Origin: Stercorarius parasiticus
Taxonomy: Eukaryota > Chordata > Aves > Charadriiformes > Stercorariidae
Direction of reading: 5' to 3'
NCBI GenBank assembly: GCA_013396915.1
Contig: VWZL01001945.1
Span: 62,001-126,000 of the forward strand
Length of the DNA stretch: 64,000 bases
The position numbers were made by a program, and so were the translations under genes. This document shows positions 1 to 12,532 of the stretch, piece by piece. Position 1 is the stretch's first letter. Each line of letters begins with the position of its first letter. The notes beneath the pieces are model-generated. The model ran no database searches. It was given only the letters and a program-made list of their open reading frames with translations, and was not told the DNA's origin.

Positions 1-51
1 GCTTTGTGTTTGGCAGGCATAATCTGTGAAAGAAAATACCACTTGCTTTTC

Positions 52-290
52 TTCTTTTTTTTTTCCTAGTTTTTTTTTCCTAGTTTTTTTTTCCTAGTTT
101 TTTTTCCTAGTTTTTTTTCCTAGTTTTTTTTCCTAGTTTTTTTTCCTAGTTTTTTTTTCCTAGTTTTTTTTTCCTAGTTTTTTTTTCCTAGTTTTTTTTC
201 CTAGTTTTTTTTCCTAGTTTTTTTTCCTAGTTTTTTTTTCCTAGTTTTTATTTTCTAGTTTTTTTTTTCCTAGTTTTTTTTTTTTTAATT
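52..290 (+). repeat. T-rich minisatellite, (T)8-10CCTAG units
   Basis: A tandem array of a 13-14 bp unit made of 8 to 10 T followed by CCTAG. I count 15 CCTAG boxes plus one TCTAG variant between 65 and 273, spaced almost always 13 or 14 bp apart. Length variation comes only from the T run. The flanks (about 52-64 and 274-296) are plain T-rich sequence. Read on the plus strand, each unit has the form of a vertebrate 3' splice acceptor (polypyrimidine tract plus YAG). No coding sequence lies nearby, so any role in splicing is inference. Confidence 0.95.
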
Positions 291-296
291 TTTTTA

Positions 297-3200
297 TGTT
301 CATACATTTCCTAAAAGAACAATCTGGAAGAGATCCACAGTTGCCACAGTAAAACTAGGTCACATTCTTAGGCCAGCTAGTCTAGCCGACTTCCCTTCCT
401 CTTACCTAATTCTAGTGGCTAACTTTCTCCAGGAAAACTGATTTAAACATCTTTGATATCATTGACATGAACTATCAACAGAAAAAAAAAAAAATGTATA
501 CTGTACCCAGTAGTTAGAAATGCTCTGAAGATATGGAAGAAATACTTTAAGCCATGTGTCTATTAGAAAAAAAAGGGAATTGTGAGAGACAGTAATATAT
601 GCCCATGTAGTTCTAGTTTTGCCTGTTTTCTTAAAACAATACAGCTCCACACACAATCTGATAAGCTCTTCTTACCTAGTAAATGGATGAACTGCAAGTG
701 CAGCATCTCATGGATGCAGCTGTGACCTGCAGCATATCACAGATACCTGGGGTATCTATAACATGCTGCATTTTGTGACTGCGAATGTGACTACTCTGAA
801 GAACTTTGTAAGGTGATCACAGATGGTAATTCCGTATTTAATGGGAGGTATCAATAACACAATTTATTAAATATATGCAGAGTAATTCAATATTTGACTA
901 CTGGTAGCACTGACCAAACAAGGAAAATCTCACTCAAGCCTGGGGATTGTGCACAAATTCTAGCCTACTTAGCTTATATAAGAATGTATTTTAGTGTTCT
1001 CGTGTTGAGAGTTTGAGATTTTTTAATTCAATTTTGTGAAGCATATTTTGAAGTCAGAGTATTTTGCAGTCCATTAGGAAAAAAACCTCCCCAAATTCCA
1101 AAGGTATTATCTGTAGTACACTAGTTTTAAAGATGGTAACTTAGAAGTTAGGAAAAAAAAAGGTATAACCACATTAAATTATCCATAGTGATTCAGGTAT
1201 TTAAGGGACTTGATTTTTTTTTTTTTTTTCATAAATGAGATTTATGAGAGATGGCTATGCTTGTAGGACAGTTCATGCTGCTACATAGAGTGGAAGCATC
1301 TGTTCTGTGCTTAAAACTGTCACCCCAAGTCATGGGGGGCTAAGCATGAATTCAGACTTTCTTGATACCTATTTTAGTGTTTGTGCTTGATCAGTGCTAT
1401 TATTATTAACTGTAGCTGGAGAAAAGATTTTGGATAATGGAGAGCAATTTGTTTCTTTATTTTTACGCTGAACCTGTTTTTCTTGAACAGTGCTATGCGT
1501 GTCTTTGTAAGTAGCTGAAACATGGGTAAAGAAAACACAAACTCAGTTCTTTGCTGTTATAAAAATGCAGTTTGCCACAATATGGGACTCAACTTTGAAG
1601 TGATAGCCATTTTATGAGAAAGTTGTCAGAAGATGCAGGCACTCTAGATCATTTTTAGCTTTTCAATTAATGAAGAATCACAGAGATTCGATCACAAGAA
1701 AAAGAGATTTAAAGAAGAACTAATTTCTTTTTTATGCTTTGCCATTGTGCAGATGAATAACATTTCTCTTGCTTTCATTGGCTAAACATTCAGTAAGCTT
1801 AATGTGCTATTCTCCCAAGTCTTCCTGTAGCTATCCAGATGTCTATTGTGAGGCTGGCTGTTTCTTTTTTTTTAATAAATAAGTTGCCCCCAGATGCCTA
1901 GCTACTCCCAGATTTGACTATTCTCTTTGTCCTGCAGGGACAGGAGGAGAATAGGATGGAAAGAACAAACTCAGGGCCCTCCCCAAAGTGCAGGTGATTC
2001 CCTCCATTGTGTGTGCCATCCCACTCCCCAGTCTGCAACGAGGGCAAGGCTCCCCCGGCCCCTATCCTGCCTCCGTAGTGCCCCTCAGTCAAAGCCTAGG
2101 AAGAAATGCAGGTAGAGAATTGGAGTGTAGTGTTCCTTTTCCAGAATATTTTCTCAGCTTGAGGCAATCTGCAGATCAGGAAAATTCTTCAGTGAAGCAG
2201 AAAAGGAGGATTGTTACAGACTTGTAGGATATTATTTTGGTCTCAGTCTTATTTAAGCTGTTTTGCATAAAAATTAGGTATTTACTGAGGCATGGACAGG
2301 ATTACTTCCACAACATGTCTCCAACATCACATGTCCACAAGGCATCCTGGTGACTTTTTGGTTTTGACTTACTGAATATTTAAATACTTGAAAGATGCAA
2401 TAAAAGGGGACTGAGACTGTCCCATGCTCTGAAATCAGAGTATGCCCTTTTGGAAGAAGATGTTCTATGTAAACCATAGATTTCAGTCTTCTCAAACAGA
2501 TGACAGAGATGAAACTTGGATCTCCCATACACTTGGAACAGATGATCCAATTTACATGCTATTACAGAAAAAGGGACGGAGAGATGGGGTTATCAGTGGA
2601 ATCTACTGCAGTTTTGAGAAACCAGCTTTTAGTTTTCATGGCTTTTATGATAAATGTTTGAAAGCGAAAATTTGTATCTTGAGTGAAAAAGTGTCTTATT
2701 TTGATGAGCAATGGAAAAGGAACTTTTCGTCTGTTTTTATTTTTAATTGAAAAATGAACAAAGTATATTCAGTTCATTACTGTCTTATCTTTTAAAAAAT
2801 CCTTCGATAGCTAGTTACTCATTCTTAGAGTAACATAAAAACAAGGATTATTTCTGAGGTTATTAAAATTCCTGAAATACATCAAATATGACAGTGAATT
2901 TTGAAAATTTTGACCTTTTCTCTTTCAGCTTCAATGTTTTGTGGTTTTGCTTGCTGGCTAGTACCTTTCTTTCTACAGTTTAGTGAGGCTGTAAACGGTG
3001 TGGAAGGGAATGGCAGTGCAATCAACATAGAATATTGAAAAGGTAGAGGTAATAAAGCACCTGTCACAGATTGTATGAGATATTAAAATTCAGATACTTA
3101 ATTTCAGTGACCATGGTTTCAAAGGAAAGAAGACAATGGTACAGTATGGACTTAGTCTCCTGAAAAATATTACAGTGAGAAATGATGTGGTAAAAAATTG

Positions 3201-5460
3201 AATGAGTCTTACTGTAATTTCAAATTGTTAATTTCATGGTTTTCAGAGGGGTTTTAGTGCTATATAAAGGAAACAGAGGCAAACAGAATGCAAAATTCAG
3301 CTCACTAAAATACATGTAGAGTAAGATAAGAGAATTATAGCTTTCTCAATACATAAGGCTATATTTTAGCCTCTCCTTACTTCCCAGAAAGAAATAAGGT
3401 GAAAGAAGTAATTCACATCATCGGGGTGAATGAAGTTTTATTTCCTTTGTTGTTCCAAAGTGTGTGAGCTTTGAATAAAGCCTTTCCTGGGATTGAGCTG
3501 TTTGTAATGTCACTTTTCTTGGTGATTCTCTGGATTCTAATAATGCTTGAGCTTTACACAGTGCCATGCCCAGTGTGCCCTCCTTCCCCTAACTGGCTGC
3601 CTGTTTTCACAAGCTTTGTAGAAACATCACAAAATTTTATCATTCAGCCAGGCTGGAATTAGCTAGCACGTTGAAAATGTAATGATATGCATAGGTGCAA
3701 AAAGGTATTCCATATGTCCTACTGGAGAGAAGACAGAATGATGGAAACTTCAGCAGGAGGAGAAAGACAGAAAGGGCACAATTAGGGGAAAGGATAAAGA
3801 AGATCAAGAGGGTTTATAAAGGTAATGAGTGTAATAGCATTTGATCTGTCAGAAAGAAGGAAAGAAAAGTTCTTGCATTCAACAGTATTTTTTGTGCATG
3901 AATGTTTCTGAATTTGCAATAGATTTCACACTTTTCTGTAGTGGATGCTTACACTTTCCACATGCAGGTTGATTTCCACCTGTGAGTTCTAATTCTTGTA
4001 AAAAGCAATTCTTATTCTCCCACATACTTTCACCAAATGGAATATATATATTTTTAAAATCTTTTTGTATGTTTATTTTTTTGTTTTTCATGGCAGTACA
4101 CCCTTTGGACTGAAGATAGCCTAGAAAAAAAAAGTATAAAAAATGGAAAATGTACAAAGGAAATGTATAAAGAGAAATCCAGTTGGACCCAATGACTGAG
4201 GAGGAAGAGACCTCAATATCGCCATCACAACACTCCCAGTGAGACAAGGGGACACTGGTGACCCACTGCAGCACCCCTATACTCTCATTCTGACATCCAG
4301 AATGGGCTTGGGGAAGGTAGACAAAATATCAGAGGATAAGGGGTAAGTTTTCCTAAGTTTTCTTGTATAACAATTTTAAAGGCATTATTTGTTATGCTTT
4401 CTTGTATTCATATGAACTATTAAATTTTAATGATAATTATTAGTCCAGTTAAATTATATTTATTGCTAAGATTTTAAACAGGTTGCCAAGAAATTCTTAG
4501 CTCCGTGTCTATTGTGAGTTCTCTTTTTCCCTCAATAAGATACTGAAAGGAACTGTATGAAGGTAAGGACTTGAAACCACAACCCAACTTGAAACCACCA
4601 GGAAAGGATGCCTTTGCCATTTGGTTTTTGGATGTTTCTGCACAAAGTTACTATGAGTCTTTCTCTTGTATCCTTATGTATTTTGGATTATGAATTTGAA
4701 ATCGATTCTCATCAAAGGTGAGCAGAAACCTAACTCTTGCATATATTCTTTCTATATCTTTTTCTCCTCACCACAATTTATGTTTAATTATTTACTTAAA
4801 ATACAATTGCTTAAAAAGAATAGATTAGTGAACAGCTTAATAGATGGGACTTTCTCCTCGTATCCGGGTATCTGCCTATAAGCTACTTTGGTGCCATTTC
4901 AATCCAGTTCTCCAGTCTCTAGGAGATACTAGGAGTTTGTGTACTTAAGGATGGGGTCCATAATTCCATGAGAAGAAGCAAGGGTGATGTTAACTGCCTC
5001 ATTATAAGAGATTTTTTTTTCTCAAGAAGAAGCCCCGGTAGGGGTGGGCACATTCCCATCTGCTTCTTGGCTCTAATGGCATGAGCAAAAGCGAAAATTT
5101 GTGTTTGACCTTTGTGTCACCTTGTTCTGCTGGGCAATAGCACTATAATTTCCTCTGGGTTTGCTTTCAACTGTAGATCCATGAGCTTTTTCACCTGTGC
5201 AACTCTTCTGTTTTGTTTTGACACGTTAGCCCCAAGCTGTTCTCTTTCATACTGTACCTCACGCTAACTTCTGAGTAGTTTCTTCTTTTCCCTGAGTTAA
5301 TTTGACATCTTACTGATGATAAGAACTTTCCATCAACTCAAACTCTCCTGTTGAGCAGTAAAACTGAAAAACCTCGTGTGACATAGAGATTGCCAGTTTA
5401 GACCTCTTAATTCAGAGCATTAATAGTTTGCACATCCATCTTTCCCCTCCCATTTCTTTC
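297..5460. other. AT-rich intergenic or intronic sequence, no gene seen
   Basis: No recognisable gene or repeat. Open frames here stay below about 130 codons, match no family I know and overlap frames on the other strand. There is a run of 13 A at 482-494 and a run of 17 T near 1213-1229. A slightly GC-richer patch at 1925-2110 begins just after a CTGCAG that could serve as a splice acceptor, but I cannot tie it to an exon. I see nothing else to support. Confidence 0.6.
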
Positions 5461-5462
5461 TG

Positions 5463-5535
5463 ATGGGGTTTTTGTTGGGTTTGAGGTTGGGTTTTTTTGT
5501 TGGTTGGTTTATTGTTTGAGGGTTTTTTTCATTTT
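5463..5535. repeat. G/T low-complexity tract
   Basis: A stretch composed almost only of T and G, with short G runs (GGGG, GGG, GG, GGG) between T runs. It is not a regular tandem repeat. Its strand bias mirrors the A/C-rich tract at 20107-20200, which would be a similar sequence read from the other strand. No function is implied. Confidence 0.7.
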
Positions 5536-5664
5536 TAGTTTATAGCAGATTTCATTTACATGTTGATGTATTGCCAAGGGCAGAGAGAGAGACAGAAGGA
5601 AGAAAAGTGCTTTCTTGGATTTTTTTTTTTTTCCCCTCTGGGTAAGTCACTGGCCAGATTTGCC

Positions 5665-5726
5665 CAGCACAACTGTTTTTTTTAAATTCCAGCTTTCTTA
5701 GTGATGTTCTTAGAACAGTTGTGCTG
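5665..5726. repeat. Perfect 13-bp inverted repeat, 36-nt spacer
   Basis: CAGCACAACTGTT at 5665-5677 is exactly complementary to AACAGTTGTGCTG at 5714-5726. The transcript of either strand could fold into a stem of 13 base pairs with a 36-nt loop. The arms do not extend further with perfect pairing. There is no target-site duplication outside the arms, which argues against a miniature transposon. A structured RNA or a chance inversion are both possible. Confidence 0.8.
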
Positions 5727-5735
5727 CAAGGCAAG

Positions 5736-8460
5736 CTATATATTCCAATGATTTTGCCCTGTATTCACATTTTTGTCCTTCACTTACTGAACAGACAAGT
5801 AAGATACTTCATAAATAATGGTTGTTCAATAATTATAGAGTAAATTTTTTATTAATAAATGTAAACTGTAGACAGATTCTAAAGCGTCTTATCCATCAGT
5901 GCACTTGTAACCATTTTCTGTAAGTTTTATCTTCAACTATCCTTAAAATGCAGTGTGGTCTGGTGATATGGCTTGGGAAAGTGGAAGGGCTAGGGTTCAT
6001 CTTAGTGATTTCCTTGAATTGCAATGTGGCTATGACTAAGTTTATATCACTGTATCTTTTCTCTCTGCTTGTAAAAATGAGGATACCACCTTCTGCAGAC
6101 CTCTGATTCTCTGATAAAATGTGCAAAGTAAAATCCCAACTCCATAAAGTCTTTATTCACATAACTGACTTTAATTCTTGACTGAACAAGTTAAAGTATT
6201 CACAATACTTCTGCTCCTTACACTCATGAAACTCAAAGCGCACAGCAGTATTCTCCCCCCTTCCATGCCACTTTAAATTATTTGTTGAAAAAAAGGTCTT
6301 GTCTTACTTTACCAAGAGCTCCAACCACTCATGTTGTCATACTGACACTTCAAAATGCTTAGATGTAATACAGATTTTTAGTAGTTGGGTAGGATAGTTG
6401 GTAGTTGGATAGTCAGATAATTGGAACTGGGTAGTTTCTGTGAATTTGCTTTTATTTTCATTAATTTGTTCATTAATTGAATTAACATAAGTTTGTCAAT
6501 ATTCTCTGGTGTAAAAGTAAAACACTCTTTGTTCTTAGAGCTATGTGCTCCTCAGGCAAGAAGAGTAGTCAAGGACCTGCTAAGCATCATTCCAAAAGCT
6601 ATCATTTTTTGTTCTCTGCTTAGAATTACCATCTTATCACCTTAAGGACCTAATTCGTTTGTAAGTAATGTCAAAGAGAATCTTTTGAAGGGCATTAGTA
6701 ACCCTTTTCAGATTTTAATTAAACATGATTAAAAATATTGTCAGCTTACTCATCCTCTTTTGTTAGAGAGTATTCATAACGTACTATGCCTTGTGGAGTT
6801 ATGTGTATTTTTCGCTCTTTTAGAAATACTTGATGCTTTAAGTACATCATAAAAGCACTTGGTTAATTTTTAATTGTATGAGTTTCAAACCAATTTCTAA
6901 CTATTTTGTTGATTTTTTGCCTTCCTAATTCTCTTTAATTTACTAAACTCTATCTCCCATGAATTTTCCTTGCCGAAATCAGGAAAGATATCTTTCCATC
7001 CCTAACTAGTTTCTTTCACTATATCAGTACCTTCCTGTCTCAGTACTGGAAAACTGATTTTTTTCCCCTTCAGTTTATGTTCTTGAGAATAAAGAAAATG
7101 CTTGTTACTGGAGTTTTTATTATACTTTCAAAAGCAGAGAATGAAATTACTTTAGATAAATGTTTATGTTTATTAACCTGTTTCCGGATGTTTTATCTCA
7201 GGGTAATAATAGTCTGGTTCATGGGGAATAATTTTAATCAAATTGTAGCATTTGGTTCACATTTATTTGAAAAGCACATTGATTGTTGTCTTTTTGTCTG
7301 CATTCTTGCTACCTACTATGCCTAAAATACCCTGTAATCTAATGACAATGAACGATGCAGTTACACTGATAGAGAATTTAAATTTCAATACCCACAACTC
7401 TTTCTACAAATAAATTGTTTTCTTTTTGATTTTGTGGGTATATTTTATGAAGCCTATTTTGTACATTATTTAAGTAGTTGTTTTCATTTTCTATTAAAGG
7501 TGAGGTACATTTTAAATAACTGAGCTTATACTTGTTTAGAATAGTCTTTCATCCGGTGCAAATGCAGTGCAACAGCAATCGCAATATCAAATACTGCAAG
7601 CCTTTGGCAAGTTTTTTTTATGCTTTAGCCCAGCACTTAACCTTTTTATAAGGTGAGTACCAAAGCTTCTATTAACTTCAGTGCAAACTATAATGTCATA
7701 TTTGATGCTTGACTACAGGAGCAGGCTTCAAGTGAGGAGAGAAATATATCTGTAAAGGGGCAACAAGTAAAGATAATTTAAAAAATAAAAAATGTCATTC
7801 ACTGTAATATTTACCTGATTTAAATAAACTCTAGAATTTTGAGGAAAATTTTAGGATTTTTTTTTTCATTTGACACAAAATACCCCATCAGGCCTGTAAG
7901 AAACTGTCTTTAACGTGATGATTTTGGCTTTGTTCTTAAGGGTGTCATTTGCAGTGGACAGGACCTTAAGGAATCTGTAGGAAATGATCCACTGATTGTG
8001 GGATTTTTGGTTCATTGTATTTGCCCCCACCATTTTGAGTACCTAAGCACTTAAACAGAAAACTGATCTTTACAAGGCAACCCAACAGAATGCTCTGATG
8101 ATTCTCTAAGTACAGATTACATAATATTGAGCATTTTTCTTTTTTAGTATTCACATGTTATTTTTATGTAACGTTCTATCACACAGATTTTCAGATAGAA
8201 AATCTCCTACTGAATGATAGGGCACTAATTTGCATTAAGGGGCTCCTTTTGTCTGTTCTGATTAGCAATAACACTTCTCTAGTTAAAAGCATGGCTTGCC
8301 ATGACAGTTACGTGTGATGAACAATCTTGTTTTTGCAAAGTCTCAGGACATCACACCATTCATGCATTTTAAATAGTGGTTTAGCTAGCATTGTTCGTGT
8401 GGAAATTCATGTCTCTTTCGAACACAATTTTTTTTGCTAGCCATCTCAGTCCTAACATCC
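5736..8460. other. AT-rich sequence, no gene seen
   Basis: Unique-looking AT-rich sequence without a supported gene, RNA or mobile element. Open frames do not exceed about 80 codons and show no domain signature. Confidence 0.6.
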
Positions 8461-8464
8461 TTTT

Positions 8465-8496
8465 CTCTGCATAGCAGTTCTCTGCGTAGCAGAGAA
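8465..8496. repeat. 15-bp tandem duplication forming a hairpin
   Basis: TCTCTGCATAGCAG is followed immediately by a near copy, TCTCTGCGTAGCAG. The second copy lies in a perfect palindrome, TTCTCTGC (8478-8485), loop GTA, GCAGAGAA (8489-8496). The close juxtaposition of a direct and an inverted repeat fits replication slippage. Confidence 0.8.
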
Positions 8497-8699
8497 GGAA
8501 AAGCAAACATTTTGCTCATATTGACCATGCTTCAAGATCAGAGAAGAGGAATGAAAACAGAATTTAAGCACCCAGTTTTGGTGACTGGGTTTGTTATGAT
8601 CCTAGTAAGGATAGCACTCAGGCTATGTGAAGGATATTTTTAAGTGATATTTATTAGAGATAACAAAAAAATAGCATAGATAATCCTACGTTCCTTCAG

Positions 8700-9940
8700 A
8701 TGCTGGGACCCGTGAGCTGTGCAGCATTGAGGGAGCCTCTGGTCAGGGCGCAGCACAAGATGCAGACCAGATCCCTGGAAACGCCTCCCTGGTTTGCTCC
8801 TATGAGCTCTTACAGGATTTTCTTACGAGGAAAAAAGCTCTATTCATCATTTCTAGCATCCAATAAAAGAGTGTTCCCATGGAAATTTGTTACTGCAGCT
8901 CTTGATGGAGGCAAGGACACGCAGGTAATTTACCTGCTGGTACAAAGTGGGAGCTGCCTGCAGTCTCCTTTGTTGCAAGCAGCTGGAGAAGTTCATCATG
9001 CATCCAAGGCATATGGACAGCATAACATAGCCTGAAGGCCACATCATCCTGTCCATGCAGCACAACACAAGCTTGGACCTGCTTATGTTAACCATGCTGT
9101 GAATTGCTAACTCCTCCATGTGCAATGGTCTCATGGTCAGGATCACTACACTCCCTTGCCATTAAGTGCTGTGTAATTCTCTTGCCTGGTGTGCTCTGGT
9201 CAACTTGAGGAGTGTGACAAGCCTAGGAGGTATCATTGAAGGGCAATGTGGTTTTAGCAGGTTTCCCTTCAAATTATAAAGGACAAGTGCATTGTAAAAA
9301 CACTGGTCCTGCCAAGGTTTACATTGCAGCAGCTACTACAGTAAAAATCCTCCTTTTTTGCCAGAGTAAAGTTGCAGGAAAACAGTGGTTAATCAGGCTC
9401 AGATTTCTCTCAAGTTGCGTTTCTCATTTGGCAGTACTGCTAAAAACACCTGAGAACCCTCAGCATGAAATTTGTTTTCATATCAGATTTGTCCATCTTT
9501 GGTTTTACAGCTTGTCCTTGTCTACTAATTGCTATGCAAATTGAGAGAGTTTGACGTGCTGTGTACTTGCACCAGCAAGGGACCACATCTCACTCAGGCA
9601 AACTTGAGAGTTTTCCTTTAGTCTTCTTGTGCCCTGGCTGCAAGGAGAAAAGCCAATTCTGTGTTAAACCACAGGAACTTGACTTAATCTTTTTGATATC
9701 ATCTGCATTGGGGAGCTCAGTACTTCAGCGTAGTTTTGCTAGAAAGCCTCCAGTTTATCATGTCAGAGTTTTACCAATGGCAGCTGCTTCTGTTCACACA
9801 GGAAGAGGGAGCAGACCAGGCATGTGCTCCGACAGGTCAGGTTCTTCATGGATGTCTCCTGGCTGGCATTTCAAGATATCTAAATCTAAATTGACTTTGT
9901 CCGTGTTCATGCAGCCTGAAACAAGACATCAAATGTAGCA
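8700..9940. other. GC-richer segment with medium open frames, no gene assigned
   Basis: Base composition is more balanced than in the surroundings. Plus-strand open frames of 111 codons (8700-9035), 102 codons (9236-9544) and 125 codons (9561-9938) follow one another, with a 97-codon frame on the minus strand at 8853-9146. None of the translations shows a domain, membrane segment or motif I recognise. The frames are not joined by evident splice sites. A decayed retrotransposon or retropseudogene is possible; chance frames are as likely. Confidence 0.3.
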
Positions 9941-10215
9941 TAGTTTCGCCTGGGATTAAGAATACTTGCACAGTCTTTTTAATGTAGGAGAGATTCTTAT
10001 CCTAGCAAGTTAAGCTGTTTGCTTTATGTAAGGTTTGTTGCATCAAAGTTTAAGCTAGTATGGTAATTCAGTATGATAAACCTTCTAAGGAAATATTATT
10101 ATGGAATGAGAAGGCTTTCATCAATTCCAGCTGCCTGTATGAATCTCTGAGCCCCCGGTGCTTGGGTGTTATGAGATGCCTTTCTGTATGCATCAGCCTG
10201 CTCAGGCACTGTTTC

Positions 10216-10216
10216 T

Positions 10217-10248
<32 letters not shown>

Positions 10249-10279
10249 GAAGAAGAAAAAAAAAAAGAAGAGAGAAATC
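10216..10279. repeat. Poly-T/poly-A and GAA-rich purine tract
   Basis: A run of 8 T is followed by 25 A (10224-10248) and then by a purine-only stretch rich in GAA up to about 10277. It gives rise to a spurious lysine/glutamate-rich frame on one strand and a phenylalanine/serine-rich frame on the other, neither of which is a gene. No element body lies clearly upstream that would make this a retroposon tail. Confidence 0.85.
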
Positions 10280-12530
10280 TAAGCAAAGAAAATAATTGGA
10301 CATATTTGTCCTCTGATGTGTGGAGCTGTTTGTGGTTTGTTACTTGCCAGAGAACGGTCAGGACTGTACTTAGCATTTTATCTAAAATCTATACCTACCA
10401 GCATGGTACTCCTCTAATTACAATGGCTCTGGGTCTTCTGTACATGCATGGGATGGGTGGCATGTAGAAAATAAAGTCAGCAACATAAAGCTTCTCGGTA
10501 GTCCATTCTGCCAGTTTAAGGTTCTTCAAGCGTTGTTTTTTCTTACCATGTTATACATGAGAGAAGGTTAAACAGAGAAGTCTTTAGCCAATTCAAAAAT
10601 GATGGGGAAATTTCTTTTGCAGAGCTGGCCCACCTGGAACATCTCAGAAGTTATGTCGATAAGCTGTCAAAGCACATGGGATGTGGAAATTCAAGCTCCT
10701 AACTTCAAAAGCTAGAGAGTCATCTAGTTTCTGTATTACTACTTGATGTTGCAAAGTGTCTAGAATTGAGCTGTGGTGCATTGAGATGATTATTTCAAAT
10801 TACTCTTCCCTGTATCTAAAATATCTTTTCTTAGCAGCTCAGATTTTAAACATCTTTATTAAGAATGAACAAACATTAACTCTTGTTCGTACAGGCTAAG
10901 GGCACTTCAAAAAGTGCCTGGATTATTATAATAATAAGTGTAAACTGTTGTGATTGATTGATGATTTCTTAACTTGTAGTGGTGGGTCCCAACCACTTCT
11001 CATAATTTTGTTTTTCTTGTCAAAATAAAGTACATTTTCTTTCTTCCCCTCTAGTGTCTTCTAGTGCAGCTGTTCAGTGGTTTGCATTTCTGAGTTTATT
11101 ACCATTTTTTTAAGTCCCAAAATAGTTTTGTAGTTTAGAATTGATATTTTATGACACAGTAATTAACATCAGCACAAGCTCATTGTCAGTATTTTATTTC
11201 TAGCTTTAAAAAAATAATTTTGAACTCACCTTCTTTGAGTTTTCCCTTCTCAATCTGCTCCTGCATGCAATCCTGTAAACTAAGGGCAATCACCTGGCAT
11301 GGTAACATTATGTAAAAATATAGCCCTGGTTCTGGAGAGTGTCTTTGTTACATGAATGTTTTGAATACGCAGGCTTTGTCATTCCTACATGGTAAGAAGA
11401 AAAATGTTAAAAATTCCTACACTTCCCCTTTTTATTCAGATAAGACTTCTATAATTTCCAGTTGTGAGCTTCTTTATTAAACTAGACTATTCATATTTCA
11501 CGTGAACTGCTGTAAGAGAGTCCCTTTCCAGGTCAGTGGGCTGAGTCAACCCTGAACAGAAGCCATTTGACTAACAAACTTCTAGGGTAATAGTTCAGAT
11601 CTGTGTTAGAATATAGACTCTATTCATGGTGACTGAAAAATTTGTGACCCCTTCCTACCATGTACAAAAAGGGGCATCCTATTTAACCAGATTTCCTTAA
11701 CTTTAGATAAAATGTAGAAGGTGATTTTAAGGATGAGAAGTAGTTTCACAATTCAGTGCATAAATCTAAAAAGTGACACAGTTACATCACTTTCAGGCAG
11801 TGCTCCTGTGACTATATAAAATAAACCCGTGAGTACAAGAAAGGAAATAATAGAGAACAAAAATCAGAGTTTTCCAAAGTGTCTTTTAAATTTTGTTGTT
11901 GAGAGAAGCACTTGACATAGTTAAAAATGAAAAGATATTTCAAGCACTTGGAAGACTTATGTTGAGAATAATTTTTCTCGGAAGAATTATGCATCTCTTG
12001 AAGAGATGAAAAGTTTCCAAATCCTTTGCAACCAAAGCTCATTGAAACAGAAAGCACTGCTGTACAGATGAAATATCCCTTATCAAGACAGATTTGTGGC
12101 TCCAAGAGTAAAGTTTTGTTGTTACAGGTAGAAAAAGTATTTCTTCTGCAAATAGCCTGTGCTGTCTTAACTAATGGATGTTTGATTTTAATGTATAGTG
12201 ATACAGACTTGCTGGTGATCTTTTTAAGGGAAACATGAAATCCTCCAAAATACAGTTGCTCAAACAATAATAGCTAAATAATGGGGTCTACTGTCCTGTT
12301 TCATTTTCGGACCGGTCCTAGATGAACACCATTAGTCAGATTAGGAATTTAAAGGCCTGTACGCCAGCACCCTTGATGGTAGAAAGGATCTGTCTGAGGT
12401 GAGAGGAAAAGAAGTCCCGTGATCCATGTTGCAGGTATTTCACTCTCATTTCATTTCATTTTTTCTCTTTTTACAGGAGGGTTTTTTGAACTGAGGAAAA
12501 TATGATGTCCACATTTAAGTCCCTATACCA
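10280..12530. other. AT-rich sequence, no gene seen
   Basis: No recognisable coding or repeat content. The largest open frame (minus strand, 11812-12267, 151 codons) is rich in Ser, Lys and Phe, as expected from AT-rich sequence, has no recognisable domain, and is opposed by a 70-codon frame at 12026-12238. I treat it as chance. Confidence 0.55.
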
Positions 12531-12532
12531 GG

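Noticed and set aside
1925..2110. Possible exon after a CTGCAG acceptor
   Set aside because: No recognisable peptide, no matching donor that I can defend, and frames open on both strands.
3879..4274. 131-codon minus-strand open frame with hydrophobic stretch
   Set aside because: The Phe/Tyr/Leu run comes from a T-rich tract; no recognisable family.
10060..10467. Frame with a poly-Lys/Glu stretch
   Set aside because: Produced entirely by the poly-A and GAA tract at 10224-10277.
11812..12267. 151-codon minus-strand open frame
   Set aside because: Composition follows the AT-rich DNA, no domain or signal recognised, opposed by an overlapping plus-strand frame, no splice or promoter context.
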